A DNA stretch of 64,000 nt from Streptomyces cellulosae. Lineage in GTDB: Bacteria > Actinomycetota > Actinomycetes > Streptomycetales > Streptomycetaceae. Shown here piece by piece: positions 33,179 to 41,430 of this stretch. Made by a program: the position numbers and the translations under genes. The notes under the pieces are model-generated. The model made no database searches and had not been told where the DNA came from. It saw nothing but the letters and a program-made list of their open reading frames with translations. Where the stretch lies: positions 62,001-126,000 of the forward strand of contig NZ_JOEV01000012.1 of assembly GCF_000721105.1 (NCBI RefSeq). Reading direction: 5' to 3'. Numbering within the stretch: position 1 is the first letter of the stretch; each line of letters opens with the position of its first letter.

Positions 33179-34897
33179 TTACTTGACCGCGACCTGCGAG
33201 ATGTCCAGCACCCCGGTCCAGTCGCTGATCACGATGTTCCTGATGTTCTCGCCGTACAGCCGCTTGTAGACGGGGTGGAACAGCGGCACGGTCAACGCCT
33301 GCTCACCGATCTTCTTGTCCAGCGCGCCCCACCGCTTGGCGGCAGCGTCAAGATCGGTCAACTTGTTGATCGCGTCGATCTCGGCATTGACCGACTTGTC
33401 GTCGAGGAAGCCCGAGTTGAAGTTCGCACCGTCCTTGACGATCTGCCGGCCGTCGAAGATCGGGGCGAGGAAGGGGCCGCCCGAGGGCCAGTCGGCACCC
33501 CAGTGGGCGAGGAAGAAACCGGGCTCGGTCTTCACGTTGTGGATCTTGTCACGGTAGTCGTTGTCCTCCAGACCCTGCAGCTTGACGGTGATGCCGGCCT
33601 TCTTCAGCGCGTCCTGCACCGCCGTCGCGATCTCGGGGCTGGTCTCGAAGTCCTTGCTGTTGGAATGGGTCAGCGTGATGGTCAGCCCGTTCGCGTACCC
33701 GGCGTCCTTCAGCAGTTCCTTCGCCTTCGCGGCGTTGCCCGTCCGGCCGGCCGGGAACAGGTCGTACGGCGTGTAGCCGAAGGACTTCTGGTTGGGCAGG
33801 TAGGTGGTGGCGGGCTCGGCCAGCGCGGAACCGCCGGCCGCGTTGATCACGGACGAGCGGTCGATGGCGTACGAGACGGCCTGCCGTACCTTGACGTTGT
33901 CGAACGGCTTCACGTGCGGGTTGAACGCGAGGTAGTTCGTGTAGCCGAAGTGACCGGTGCCTACCCGCGCCGCCAGTTCCTTGTCCCCCGTCACCTTGGC
34001 GAGCTCGGCGGGACCGAGGTTGGTGTCCGTGGTGACCGCACTCGCGTCCGCGCCCTGGGACGCCGACAGCCGCTGGTTGATCACGGACGAGTCCAGCCCG
34101 GACCGTACGTCGATCTTGTCCGGGTACGCCTTGCGCTCGGCGTCCGTCGAGGCGGACCAGTACGTGTTGCGCTCCAGGACGAGGTGCTCGCCGTCGTTGT
34201 CGTTGGTGACGACCTTGTACGGCCCGGACGACACCGGGTGCTCCTCGTACTTCGTCCCGGTGTCCTTGCCCTTCGGGACCGGCGTGAACTGCGTCTGCGT
34301 GGCCAGGTACGGGAACTCGCCCTCGGGCTTGTTCAGACGGAAGACGATGGTCCGCTCGTCCGGCGTCGTGATCGCCGAGAGCCCCTTCTTGTCCTTGTAG
34401 GGGCCCTGGTAGTCGGCCGCGCCGACCAGCCAGTCCCGCAGATAGGGGGCGCCGCCGGAGAGCTCGGGTGCGAAGGAGCGCTCGATGCCGTACTTGATGT
34501 CGGCCGAGGTGATCGGGGTGCCGTCCTCGTACTTCAGCCCCTTCTTCAAGGTGTACGTCCACTCGGTCGCGTCCTTGTTGGGGCGACCGGTGTCGGTGGC
34601 GAGGTCCGGCACGACCTGGGCGCCGGCGGCGCCGTTCTCGCGGTTGCGGGTGGTGAGCGTGCGGAACACCAGGGACGGCACGTTGCCGCCGCCGGAGGTG
34701 TACAGCCGGGCCGGGTCGAAGTCCTGCTGCGGGTCGGAGTTCAGGACCGTGAGCGTGCCGCCCTTGTGGGGCGTGGAGTCGCCGGCGGAGGCCTTGGCAT
34801 CGTTGTCCTCGGGCCCGCACGCAGCGGCGCCCGCTGCCAGGACCAGGCCTACGGATACCGCGGCCACGCGGCGCGCTCTGAGGGACGGATGACGCAT
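33179..34897 (-). CDS. ABC transporter substrate-binding lipoprotein, SBP family 5
   Basis: A 572-residue lipoprotein. Signal peptide with lipobox LAAGAAAC (Cys near residue 27), then the family-5 fold seen in dipeptide/oligopeptide/nickel binding proteins: GGTLTVLNSDPQQDFDP, WTYTLKKGLKYEDGTPIT, KVRQAVSYAIDRSSV. The protein is anchored outside the membrane and delivers substrate to the DppB/DppC permeases. ATG 34897 has GAGAGG 9 bases upstream; the further in-frame ATG at 34933 would put charged residues ahead of the signal peptide. It is the first gene of the four-gene operon. Upstream lie a hairpin, a 30-codon leader peptide and a promoter with an operator-like repeat, so it is probably regulated at that point. 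Peptides are the likeliest substrates. Confidence 0.94.
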   Translation of the reverse strand: MRHPSLRARRVAAVSVGLVLAAGAAACGPEDNDAKASAGDSTPHKGGTLTVLNSDPQQDFDPARLYTSGGGNVPSLVFRTLTTRNRENGAAGAQVVPDLATDTGRPNKDATEWTYTLKKGLKYEDGTPITSADIKYGIERSFAPELSGGAPYLRDWLVGAADYQGPYKDKKGLSAITTPDERTIVFRLNKPEGEFPYLATQTQFTPVPKGKDTGTKYEEHPVSSGPYKVVTNDNDGEHLVLERNTYWSASTDAERKAYPDKIDVRSGLDSSVINQRLSASQGADASAVTTDTNLGPAELAKVTGDKELAARVGTGHFGYTNYLAFNPHVKPFDNVKVRQAVSYAIDRSSVINAAGGSALAEPATTYLPNQKSFGYTPYDLFPAGRTGNAAKAKELLKDAGYANGLTITLTHSNSKDFETSPEIATAVQDALKKAGITVKLQGLEDNDYRDKIHNVKTEPGFFLAHWGADWPSGGPFLAPIFDGRQIVKDGANFNSGFLDDKSVNAEIDAINKLTDLDAAAKRWGALDKKIGEQALTVPLFHPVYKRLYGENIRNIVISDWTGVLDISQVAVK

Positions 34898-35001
34898 CGG
34901 AGACGACCTCTCGAAGAATGTGTCTCGGATCACGAGACGGATTGACGAGTAGTGAGACAGAAGTGAACAGACGTCTGCCCCGGCGTCAGGTCGTCGGAAA
35001 G

Positions 35002-35020
35002 CCGTGACCTGGGGTCACGG
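35002..35020 (-). terminator. Hairpin between leader peptide and ABC operon (attenuator candidate)
   Basis: Perfect 8-base inverted repeat CCGTGACC (35002-35009) and GGTCACGG (35013-35020) with a 3-base loop. It lies 41 bases past the leader peptide stop and about 105 bases before the SBP start. On the minus strand CTTTCC follows it, a weak T-tract. A 10-base palindrome CAGACGTCTG also lies at 34968-34977. Confidence 0.5.
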
Positions 35021-35061
35021 GTACACAAGAAGGTCGCGACACGTACGCCGAGGGGCGGGCG

Positions 35062-35154
35062 TCAGCGACAGAGAATGTCGGCCACGCAGAGCGGGGTCAC
35101 ACCGATCAGCGCAAGCTCGATGGCTGCGCGGGCGGAGGTGCGACGGGACGACAT
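35062..35154 (-). CDS. Candidate leader peptide (30 residues), possibly leaderless
   Basis: ATG 35154 to TGA 35062-35064 encodes MSSRRTSARAAIELALIG followed by VTPLCVADILCR: basic N-terminus, hydrophobic centre, two Cys, Cys-Arg at the end. Short Cys-containing leader peptides with this basic-then-hydrophobic plan precede several Streptomyces transporter operons; a specific match is from memory and not proven. There is no ribosome-binding site. Instead a promoter-like TTGACA / CATATT pair sits so that transcription would start at the A of the ATG, which would make it a leaderless message. It is on the same strand as the ABC importer operon and separated from it by a hairpin. Confidence 0.55.
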   Translation of the reverse strand: MSSRRTSARAAIELALIGVTPLCVADILCR

Positions 35155-35190
35155 GCGCAGCAATATGTATGACTTTTCTGCGCATGTCAA
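35152..35190 (-). promoter_or_regulatory. Sigma-70-type promoter with operator-like inverted repeat
   Basis: On the minus strand: -35 TTGACA (35190-35185), 17-base spacer, -10 CATATT (35167-35162), then 7 bases to the A of ATG 35154. A perfect 9-base inverted repeat CTGCGCATG / CATGCGCAG (35178-35186 and 35152-35160, 17 bases apart) overlaps the -35 edge and the start codon. This is a plausible repressor site over the promoter. Confidence 0.6.
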
Positions 35191-35210
35191 CGTGAGATCG
35201 GTGCCGTCCG

Positions 35211-36779
35211 TCAATTCCCGGGAAAGGGCCAGGGATTGGCCTTGCAGTGGATTCCGTCGTGGTCGAGGAACTTGGTCTGCTGCTGCATGACCGGCGCGAG
35301 CTCGCCGTCCTTGTCGCAGCTGACATGGCCGTAGCCGAGCCGGTGGCCGACCTCATGGTTGATCAACATTTGGCGGTACGCATGGATCCGATCACCGTAT
35401 GTCGTTGATCCCTGCGCCCATCGATACGCATTGATCATCACGCGCTCGGTGGCCGCCGAGTCGCACGACACGTTGTCCACGGTGGTGTCCAGACCGGACT
35501 TGGCGCACCATTCGGCCGTCGTGCCGGGACTGGCGAGCGTGATCACGAAGTCGGGCTTGCCCGAGTAGATCCGCTCGAAGGTGCGGGCGCCGTTGTGGGC
35601 CCAGCTCCGGTCGTCGTTGAGCGTCTTCTGGACCGCCTCCGCGAAGAGCTCGCCGTCGAGCCCGAGCCCCTGCTCCACGTCCACCCGGTAGGTGAATTTC
35701 TGTCCCTTGCCGGGCGCCTTGGCGACGCCGGGAATCGCGTCGAACTTCCCCGAGCCCTTGAGGGTGGCGCCGAGCGCGTACGTCCTGCCCATCTTCTGTT
35801 CGTACGTCAGCAGCGCCGCGGCCACCCCGGAGGGCACCGGCCGCTCGCCGACCCGCGAGGCGGAGTCGCGGGCGTCCCGCGCCTGGTCGGTGGCGGACTG
35901 GGCCCGGACATCGCCGCCGTCCCGCCCGTCCGCGACCTGGCCGGCCACGACGATCGCCAGCACGGTGGTGACCGCGGCGGCAGCGACCCCGGTGAACGTC
36001 CGCCCCTTGCCGCCCCTGGGCGCCGCGGGCTCGCCCGTGGGGGGCGCGTCGTCATCGCCACCGCCGACGTCCGCCGTGTCGGGCCACGCGGTGACCGTGC
36101 CGTACGGATCGGAGGCATGCGCGGCGGTCTGCGTACCGGTCGCAAAGGCCGTACGAGGCCCAGGAACGGCCGCGGGCCCCGCGGCGGGCGTACGGAGCCC
36201 CGCGGCGGGCGTACGGAGCCCTCCGGTGGCCGTGGGCGGCCCTGCGGCGGGCGTACGCGGCACGAAGACGTCCGCGTCCGCGTCCGCGGCGAAGGCGTCC
36301 AGGTAGTCCTGGCGCGGTCCCGAGCCGGCCTGGGGCGCGGGCCGCTGACGCGGTATCACGGGCCCCTGCCCACCGCGCCCGGCACCGGGCCGCCCGCTCA
36401 ACTGGCCCCAGCCACCGCCGTTTTCCCGCTGCTCGGGATGTCCACCACGCGCCTGAGGGACCCCGCGCGCGGGGGTGCCGTCGGCAAGCCTGGGAATCCC
36501 ATGGGCGGGCGTGCCGTCGGGGTGACGCGGCGTCCCGCGCGCGGGCGTCCCGTCCGGAAGGCGCGGCACCCCCTGCGCGGGCGTGCCGTCAGCGAACCGC
36601 GGCGCCCTTCGCGCGGGTGTCCCGTCGGCCGCCCTCGGGGCCCCTCGGGGCGGCGTCTCGTACCGGGGCTGGGGAACCTGAGTCCGGTTCCGGCCGCCCG
36701 TCACATCCGAGCTGTTGTCACCGCTGTCGCCCTCGGGAGCACTCCTGGGGGCAGGTCCACGTCGACTGTGGCGTCCCAC
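35211..36779 (-). CDS. DUF3152 zinc metallopeptidase-like protein, membrane anchored
   Basis: A 522-residue protein. N-terminal half is disordered with five 12-residue repeats built on DGTPARG.P (residues 51-110) and further TPAAG repeats near 175-200. One TM segment follows (about 262-283, GVAAAAVTTVLAIVVAG), so the C-terminal half is extracytoplasmic. The DUF3152 domain holds HEVGHRLGYGH (about 473-483), the HExxHxxGxxH zinc site of metzincins. Two Cys pairs could form disulfides. The substrate is unknown. GTG 36779. It follows the alpha/beta hydrolase by 8 bases on the same strand. A DUF3152 gene also stands next to moeB and fasR in mycobacteria (Rv3207c, from memory). Confidence 0.88.
   Translation of the reverse strand: MGRHSRRGPAPRSAPEGDSGDNSSDVTGGRNRTQVPQPRYETPPRGAPRAADGTPARRAPRFADGTPAQGVPRLPDGTPARGTPRHPDGTPAHGIPRLADGTPARGVPQARGGHPEQRENGGGWGQLSGRPGAGRGGQGPVIPRQRPAPQAGSGPRQDYLDAFAADADADVFVPRTPAAGPPTATGGLRTPAAGLRTPAAGPAAVPGPRTAFATGTQTAAHASDPYGTVTAWPDTADVGGGDDDAPPTGEPAAPRGGKGRTFTGVAAAAVTTVLAIVVAGQVADGRDGGDVRAQSATDQARDARDSASRVGERPVPSGVAAALLTYEQKMGRTYALGATLKGSGKFDAIPGVAKAPGKGQKFTYRVDVEQGLGLDGELFAEAVQKTLNDDRSWAHNGARTFERIYSGKPDFVITLASPGTTAEWCAKSGLDTTVDNVSCDSAATERVMINAYRWAQGSTTYGDRIHAYRQMLINHEVGHRLGYGHVSCDKDGELAPVMQQQTKFLDHDGIHCKANPWPFPGN
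36450..36626. repeat. Coding 36-base repeat in DUF3152 protein
   Basis: About five 36-base units encoding 12-residue repeats with a constant DGTPA core on the minus strand. Copies vary at the flanking residues, so the array is older than the 30-base array in the ABC ATPase. Confidence 0.8.
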
Positions 36780-36787
36780 GCCGTGCC

Positions 36788-37858
36788 TCAGCTCCCCGCG
36801 CCAGTGGTACTCGATGGACTTGACGGACTCGACATCCCGGCGCCCCTGACCGAGGCGCCCACCCCACGACCATAGCCGCCCAAGTCGCCGCCCCGGCCCC
36901 CGGAGGCGTCCGTCTCCGCGAAAAGGTCACGGACCGCCGCCGCCACCGTCTGCGGGTACTCCATCATCGCCACGTGCCCCGCCTCCGGCAGGGTGAGGAG
37001 GCGGGAGTCGCGGAAGGCGCGGGCCGCCTTCTGGGCCATACGGAAGCCGACGAGTTGGTCGCGGCCGCCGTAGACGAGGAGCGTCGGGGCGAGGACCCGC
37101 TCGGCCTGGCGCCACAGCGCGTGCTGCCCGCCCAGGGTGTACGCGTTCACCAGCCCGCGCGCGGAGCGCGTCATCGCGTCCCAGAAGTACGGCAGTTGCA
37201 GCCGCCGCTCCATCTCCTCGACCGCGTTCCTGAACCCCTCGGGCGTCACCCGCCCTGGATCGCCGTAACACAGCGCCGTGACCCCGCGGACGCGCTGCTC
37301 CGCCGTCCACTCCTTGGTGAACCGGGTGAACAGCGCGGCCACGCCGGGCACCGCCAGCAGTGCCGTCGGCACGGCGGTGCGCTGGACGCGGATCTCCGGC
37401 AGGGCGGGCGAGACGAGCGTGAGCGTACGGACGAGATCGGGCCGCACCGCGGCCACCCGCGTGGCGACCGCGCCGCCGAGGGAGTTGCCGAACAGATGCA
37501 CGGGACCACGACCGGACGCGTCGAGATACCGGATGACCGCGCGCGCGTGCCCGCTGACCGAGTAGTCGCCGTCGTCCGGTGGCGGGGAGTCGCCGAAGCC
37601 CGGCAGATCGACGGCCTCACCGTCGACGTCGCGCTCCAACTGCTCCATCAGGGCCGACCAGTTCTGCGAGGAACCGCCCAGTCCGTGGACGGACAGCGCG
37701 GGCGGCAGCCCCTCGCGCGCGGGCGGCCGCGACCGGACCGTCAGCGTGATTCCCGGCAGCCCCACCGACCTCAGCCGCTCGCCCTCCGCGACCCTGACGG
37801 GCGCCACCTTGGGGAGCACATTGGCGGGCGGCACGAACGGCAGCTCGGTCGAAGACAT
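36788..37858 (-). CDS. Alpha/beta hydrolase (LipV-like context)
   Basis: A 356-residue cytosolic alpha/beta hydrolase. Visible: oxyanion region SVHGLGGSSQNW (about 54-65), nucleophile elbow FGNSLGGAVA (Ser about 124), the acid in VYGGRDQLVG and the base His in LPEAGHVAMMEYP. A Ser/Gly-rich tail covers the last 40 residues. Likely an esterase or lipase; no substrate can be assigned. ATG 37858. It leads a two-gene unit with DUF3152. Mycobacteria carry lipV in the corresponding neighbourhood, which is suggestive but not proof of orthology. Confidence 0.88.
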   Translation of the reverse strand: MSSTELPFVPPANVLPKVAPVRVAEGERLRSVGLPGITLTVRSRPPAREGLPPALSVHGLGGSSQNWSALMEQLERDVDGEAVDLPGFGDSPPPDDGDYSVSGHARAVIRYLDASGRGPVHLFGNSLGGAVATRVAAVRPDLVRTLTLVSPALPEIRVQRTAVPTALLAVPGVAALFTRFTKEWTAEQRVRGVTALCYGDPGRVTPEGFRNAVEEMERRLQLPYFWDAMTRSARGLVNAYTLGGQHALWRQAERVLAPTLLVYGGRDQLVGFRMAQKAARAFRDSRLLTLPEAGHVAMMEYPQTVAAAVRDLFAETDASGGRGGDLGGYGRGVGASVRGAGMSSPSSPSSTTGAGS

Positions 37859-38022
37859 GCGGCAATGTTACGAGACGATCACGCTCTGGTTCATGTGTTC
37901 GCCGTCACAGACAGGTGTCCGGATCGATGGCGTACAGATCGTGTGTCTCCTAGGCTCGTACGCAGGGCACCCGGATGTGGCCCCCTGTTGCACTCAGGGA
38001 TGTTCTAGGAAGGGAGCCCCTC

Positions 38023-38256
38023 ATGACCGTCGACCCCACCGACCCCGAGACGTTCGTGGACGAGACCGCAGAGACGGCCGAGAACGCGGCGGAATTCGAC
38101 GTCGAGGCCCCCGAGGTGGACGCGGCCGAACAGCACACCGAGATCAAGCCGGAGCGCGACGACCCGCTGACCGGCGTCGACCCGGACCGCGCCAGCGAGG
38201 CCGATCTCATCGAACAGGCTCGGATCGTCTCCCTCGACGAGGACGACTACCGGTGA
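38023..38256 (+). CDS. Small acidic conserved protein (77 residues)
   Basis: Very acidic, probably disordered protein (MTVDPTDPETFVDETAE, ending SLDEDDYR). ATG 38023 has GGAAGGGAG 6 bases upstream, a strong ribosome-binding site that supports expression. It is divergent from the alpha/beta hydrolase and in tandem with fasR 218 bases further on. I do not recognise a family beyond small acidic Streptomyces proteins. Confidence 0.75.
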   Translation: MTVDPTDPETFVDETAETAENAAEFDVEAPEVDAAEQHTEIKPERDDPLTGVDPDRASEADLIEQARIVSLDEDDYR

Positions 38257-38474
38257 CCCGACCGGTGGCACAACCGGCGGCGCACGGGAGAGAGCGCCGC
38301 TGAACGGGAGTGGTGCGCGCTGATGCCCGGTAGAGCCCTTCTTGAAACCTTCTGTGCCGCTTTGGCCACCGTCCGGTCCGTGAAATTCTGCGCTCACACC
38401 GCGCACACCACGGTTACCGAAAAGTACGATGGCCGCGCGGCGCACACCGCGAGTGGACGACATTGGGAGGCGGC

Positions 38475-39116
38475 GTGACAGCCATCGAGCAGACAGAGGC
38501 GGCACGCCCGCGAGGCACGCGCCTGCCGCGCCGTGCCCGACGGAACCAGCTGCTGGGCGCCGCGCAGGAGGTCTTCGTCGCGCAGGGCTACCACGCCGCC
38601 GCGATGGACGACATCGCCGAGCGCGCCGGGGTCAGCAAGCCGGTGCTCTACCAGCACTTCCCGGGCAAGCTCGACCTGTACCTCGCGCTGCTGGACCAGC
38701 ACTGCGAGTCCCTGATCCAGTCCGTACGCAACGCGCTCGCGTCGACGAGCGACAACAAGCAGCGCGTCCGGGCGACCATGGACGCCTATTTCGCGTACGT
38801 CGAGGACGACGGCGGCGCCTTCCGGCTGGTCTTCGAGTCGGACCTGACGAACGAGCCCGCGGTGCGCGAGCGCGTCGACAAGGTCGCGAACGAGTGCGCG
38901 GAGGCGATCTGCGACGTGATCGCCGAGGACACCGGCCTCTCGCGCGCGGAGTCGATGCTGCTCGCCTCAGGCCTGGGCGGCCTCGCGCAGGTGGTGGCCC
39001 GCTCCTGGCTGCACAGCGACCGCAGCGTGCCGCGCGACCAGGCGGTGCAGCTGCTGACGTCCCTGGCCTGGCGGGGAATCGCGGGCTTCCCGCTGCACGG
39101 CACGGACCACCACTGA
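38475..39116 (+). CDS. fasR: TetR-family regulator, FasR-like
   Basis: A 213-residue TetR/AcrR regulator. The N-terminal helix-turn-helix (about 22-65) reads AQEVFVAQGYHAAAMDDIA then ERAGVSKPVLYQHFPGKLDL. The ligand-binding part (about 70-213) includes RLVFESDLTNEPAV and ASGLGGLAQVVARSWL. Both parts resemble M. tuberculosis FasR (Rv3208), an acyl-CoA-responsive activator of fatty-acid synthase genes; the similarity is judged from memory. The neighbours (DUF3152, DUF3107, ferritin-like, DEAD-box) match that locus as well. GTG 38475 has GGGAGG 4 bases upstream; an ATG-type start at 38463 is less well placed. Streptomyces has a different fatty-acid synthase, so the target may differ. Confidence 0.85.
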   Translation: MTAIEQTEAARPRGTRLPRRARRNQLLGAAQEVFVAQGYHAAAMDDIAERAGVSKPVLYQHFPGKLDLYLALLDQHCESLIQSVRNALASTSDNKQRVRATMDAYFAYVEDDGGAFRLVFESDLTNEPAVRERVDKVANECAEAICDVIAEDTGLSRAESMLLASGLGGLAQVVARSWLHSDRSVPRDQAVQLLTSLAWRGIAGFPLHGTDHH

Positions 39117-39176
39117 CCCACTGACCGGAACGCGCGCGTGCGCTGACCCCATGGCCCGCACGTGCGCACGCACTCC

Positions 39177-39208
39177 GCCCCGCACGCGCGCGTGCGGGGC
39201 GTTTGTTC
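39177..39208 (+). terminator. Terminator after fasR
   Basis: Inverted repeat GCCCCGCACGC (39177-39187) and GCGTGCGGGGC (39190-39200), followed by GTTTGTT. It ends a CG-alternating stretch after the fasR stop. Confidence 0.75.
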
Positions 39209-39328
39209 CCGCCCGATGTTCGCTCCTGGCGTTCTTGGGGGGAGCGTGCACGTCCCCTCACCGGGCTAATGTGTGCTGGTACGGCGCGGAAGGTCGCGCA
39301 CTTACTGACCGTCGGAGGGAACAAAGCC

Positions 39329-39556
39329 GTGGAGGTCAAGATCGGCGTGCAGCACGCGCCCCGCGAGATCGTTCTGGAGAGCGGTCAGAGTGCCGAGGAG
39401 GTCGAGCGGGCGGTGTCCGAGGCGCTGGCGGGCAAGTCTCAGCTGCTGAGCCTCGTGGACGAGCACGGCCGCAAGGTCCTCGTGCCGGCCGACCGTCTCG
39501 CCTACGTCGAACTGGGTGAGCCGGCCCCGCGCAAGGTGGGCTTCGGCGCGCTGTAG
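39329..39556 (+). CDS. DUF3107 small protein (TB9.4-like)
   Basis: A 75-residue protein (VEVKIGVQHAPREIVLES, later LVPADRLAYVELG) matching the DUF3107 family, whose mycobacterial member TB9.4 (Rv3208A) lies right after fasR. GTG 39329 has GGAGGGA 8 bases upstream. The function is unknown; the compact beta-rich pattern suggests a ubiquitin-like or ATP-binding fold only by guess. Followed by a textbook terminator. Confidence 0.9.
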   Translation: MEVKIGVQHAPREIVLESGQSAEEVERAVSEALAGKSQLLSLVDEHGRKVLVPADRLAYVELGEPAPRKVGFGAL

Positions 39557-39587
39557 TCATACGCGAGTCACGCGCGCACTCCGCGCG

Positions 39588-39633
39588 ACGGGAGGGGCCC
39601 GGCAGCCATGTGGCGCCGGGTCCCTCCCGTTTT
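39588..39633 (+). terminator. Strong terminator after DUF3107 gene
   Basis: Arms 39588-39603 (ACGGGAGGGGCCCGGC) and 39615-39630 pair with one G-T wobble, and TTTT follows at 39630-39633. Good intrinsic terminator for this GC content. Confidence 0.85.
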
Positions 39634-39772
39634 GTCTCCGCTCCGAACGGACACCCGTGCGGCGCATACCTACGGAGCACAGGCCGCACACAGAGCAGGA
39701 TTGCATTCCGCAGGTCACGGGTATGACGGGCTACGACCGCGAAGCACAGTGTGGCCGTGTGGGAGGGACCCC

Positions 39773-40045
39773 ATGATGTTGTTCGAAGCGCTCGGCTCCG
39801 CTCTGCTCGGTCTTGTGCTGGCCGGGGTGGCGGTCCGCCGGCTCTCCCACCGTCTGCCGGCCCGTTCCCTGGTCCTCGCGACCGGTGTCGCCGGTGCCCT
39901 GATCGGCGCCTTCGTCACACACAGCGCGCTGGACGCCGGGGGCGTCGTGGTGACCCTGGTCGGCGCGGTGGTCGTCTCCGCGGCCTCGCTCTCGCTGCTG
40001 CTGCGCCCCGCGGGAAGACTCCGCCGCCGATCGGCGACCGCCTGA
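39773..40045 (+). CDS. Small membrane protein (90 residues)
   Basis: Three hydrophobic segments in 90 residues: ALGSALLGLVLAGVAV, LVLATGVAGALIGAFV and VVVTLVGAVVVSAASLSLL, with a basic C-terminus. Looks like a small GlsB/YeaQ/YmgE- or transglycosylase-associated-type membrane protein, but I cannot confirm a family. Two adjacent ATGs (39773, 39776) follow GGGAGGGA. Expression is plausible; the role is unknown. Convergent with the ferritin-like gene. Confidence 0.75.
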   Translation: MMLFEALGSALLGLVLAGVAVRRLSHRLPARSLVLATGVAGALIGAFVTHSALDAGGVVVTLVGAVVVSAASLSLLLRPAGRLRRRSATA

Positions 40046-40114
40046 CCCGCCACCGATCGCGGCACTTCCGGCGAGGAACGACCAAGTAGCCAGGCGCCGT
40101 TGAACGACCGGGCC

Positions 40115-40245
40115 GGTCGGCCGCAGTGGCAGTCAACGCCAACACCGGTCAGCCGCAGTGGCAGTCAACGCCAACACCGGTCGGCCGCAGTGGCGTTCAA
40201 CGCCAATACCGGCGGTCGGCCTCGGTGTCGTTGAACGGTAGATCC
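40115..40245. repeat. Intergenic tandem repeat, 32-base unit
   Basis: Three head-to-tail units at 40115-40146, 40147-40178 and 40179-40210, with core CCGCAGTGGCAGTCAACGCC, then a degenerate fourth at 40214-40245. They fill the gap between two convergent genes. There are no spacers, so this is not a CRISPR. Confidence 0.9.
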
Positions 40246-40293
40246 GGCCGGCCGCACTGCCGTCGAACAGGCCGCGGCGCCGCCGAACGGCCT

Positions 40294-41043
40294 CTAGGCC
40301 GCGAGTCCCAGCGCCGCCATCCGCTTGGTGTGCGCCTCGGTGATGCGGGAGAACATGCGGCCCACCTCGGCCAGGTCGAAGCCGTCCGCGACACCGCCCA
40401 CGAGCATCGTCGACAGGGCGTCCCGGTCGGCGACCACCCGCTGGGACTGCGACAAGGCCTCGCCCATCAGCCGTCGCGCCCACAGGGCGAGCCGTCCGCC
40501 GACGCGCGGCTCCGCGTCGATCGCCGCGCGCACCTTCTCCACCGCGAAGCCGGCGTGCCCGGTGTCGTCGAGCACGGCCAGGACGAGTTCGCGGGTGTCC
40601 GCGTCGAGGCGGGCGGCGACCTCGCGGTAGAAGTCGCTGGCGATCGAGTCGCCCACGTACGCCTTGACCAGGCCCTCCAGCCAGTCCGAGGGCGCCGTCT
40701 GCTTGTGGAAGCCGTCCAGCGCGGCGACGAACGGCTCCATGGCCAGCGTCGGCTCCTCGCCGATCTCGGTGAGCCGGTCCTTCAGCTTCTCGTAGTGGTG
40801 GAACTCGGCCGACGCCATCTTCGCGAGTTCCGCCTTGTCCGCCAGCGTCGGTGCCAGTTTGGCGTCCTCCGCGAGCCGTTCGAAGGCCGCCAGCTCTCCG
40901 TACGCCAGCGCGCCGAGCAGGTCGACGACCGCCGCCCGGTACTGCGGGTCGGCGGAGGCCCGGGCCCAGTCCTGGGCGGCGACTGCGGTGACCTCGGGAG
41001 AAGCGTCCGCGGGTGCGTCAGAGGTGTTGTCAGGCGTCGTCAT
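40294..41043 (-). CDS. Ferritin-like fold protein (MiaE-like helical bundle)
   Basis: A 249-residue protein with four-helix-bundle features. Possible metal ligands: GELAAFERLAEDA (Glu near 49 and 54), SAEFHHYEKLKDRL (Glu, His near 79-82) and DDTGHAGFAVEKV. These ExxH-type pairs match diiron ferritin-like proteins annotated next to rhlE in mycobacteria (Rv3210c). Function unknown; a tRNA hydroxylase role (MiaE) is only an analogy. ATG 41043. The open frame extends much further upstream, antisense to the DEAD-box gene, which is a composition artefact. Divergent from the DEAD-box helicase. Confidence 0.82.
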   Translation of the reverse strand: MTTPDNTSDAPADASPEVTAVAAQDWARASADPQYRAAVVDLLGALAYGELAAFERLAEDAKLAPTLADKAELAKMASAEFHHYEKLKDRLTEIGEEPTLAMEPFVAALDGFHKQTAPSDWLEGLVKAYVGDSIASDFYREVAARLDADTRELVLAVLDDTGHAGFAVEKVRAAIDAEPRVGGRLALWARRLMGEALSQSQRVVADRDALSTMLVGGVADGFDLAEVGRMFSRITEAHTKRMAALGLAA

Positions 41044-41430
41044 GAAGCGCACAATAGCTCGCCCGTCGCGTGGCGGAAGTTCCTGGTCAATCACTGTGAC
41101 GACGACTACGTGACCAAATCGGCCATCACATGTGCGCGATTCCGGGGTATGGTGGTAATGCGCCCGGTGAGGACTCTGACGTATCTCGACGGGCCGCACG
41201 AATGAGGATGCCCGGTCGGTGGCCCGATCGGCTCCGACCCGACAGCCCTCCTCGTCCGTACGGCACTTCGCGTACGGAATCCGGAGGGGGACCCTCAGCG
41301 GTACGAGCGCTAGAGCGTCGGCAGTGGTCCCGTGCCATACGGCCAGCCCGTAAGGCAGTCGACGTCCCCGGCACGGTCCCAGACGACCCCCGCGCTCGCC
41401 TCGCACCGCCCACACAGAAGAGGCAGCACC
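41044..41430. other. Divergent promoter region and 5' leader of the DEAD-box gene
   Basis: 387 bases between two divergent genes. A -10-like TATGGT lies near 41150 on the plus strand without a convincing -35. No ORF with features is seen apart from the N-terminal extension from ATG 41332 discussed under the helicase. A long leader is common for cold-responsive RNA helicases, but no cold-shock box is recognised. Confidence 0.4.

Noticed and set aside
40115..40245. CRISPR array
   Set aside because: Units of 32 bases are directly adjacent without unique spacers, and no cas gene is near.
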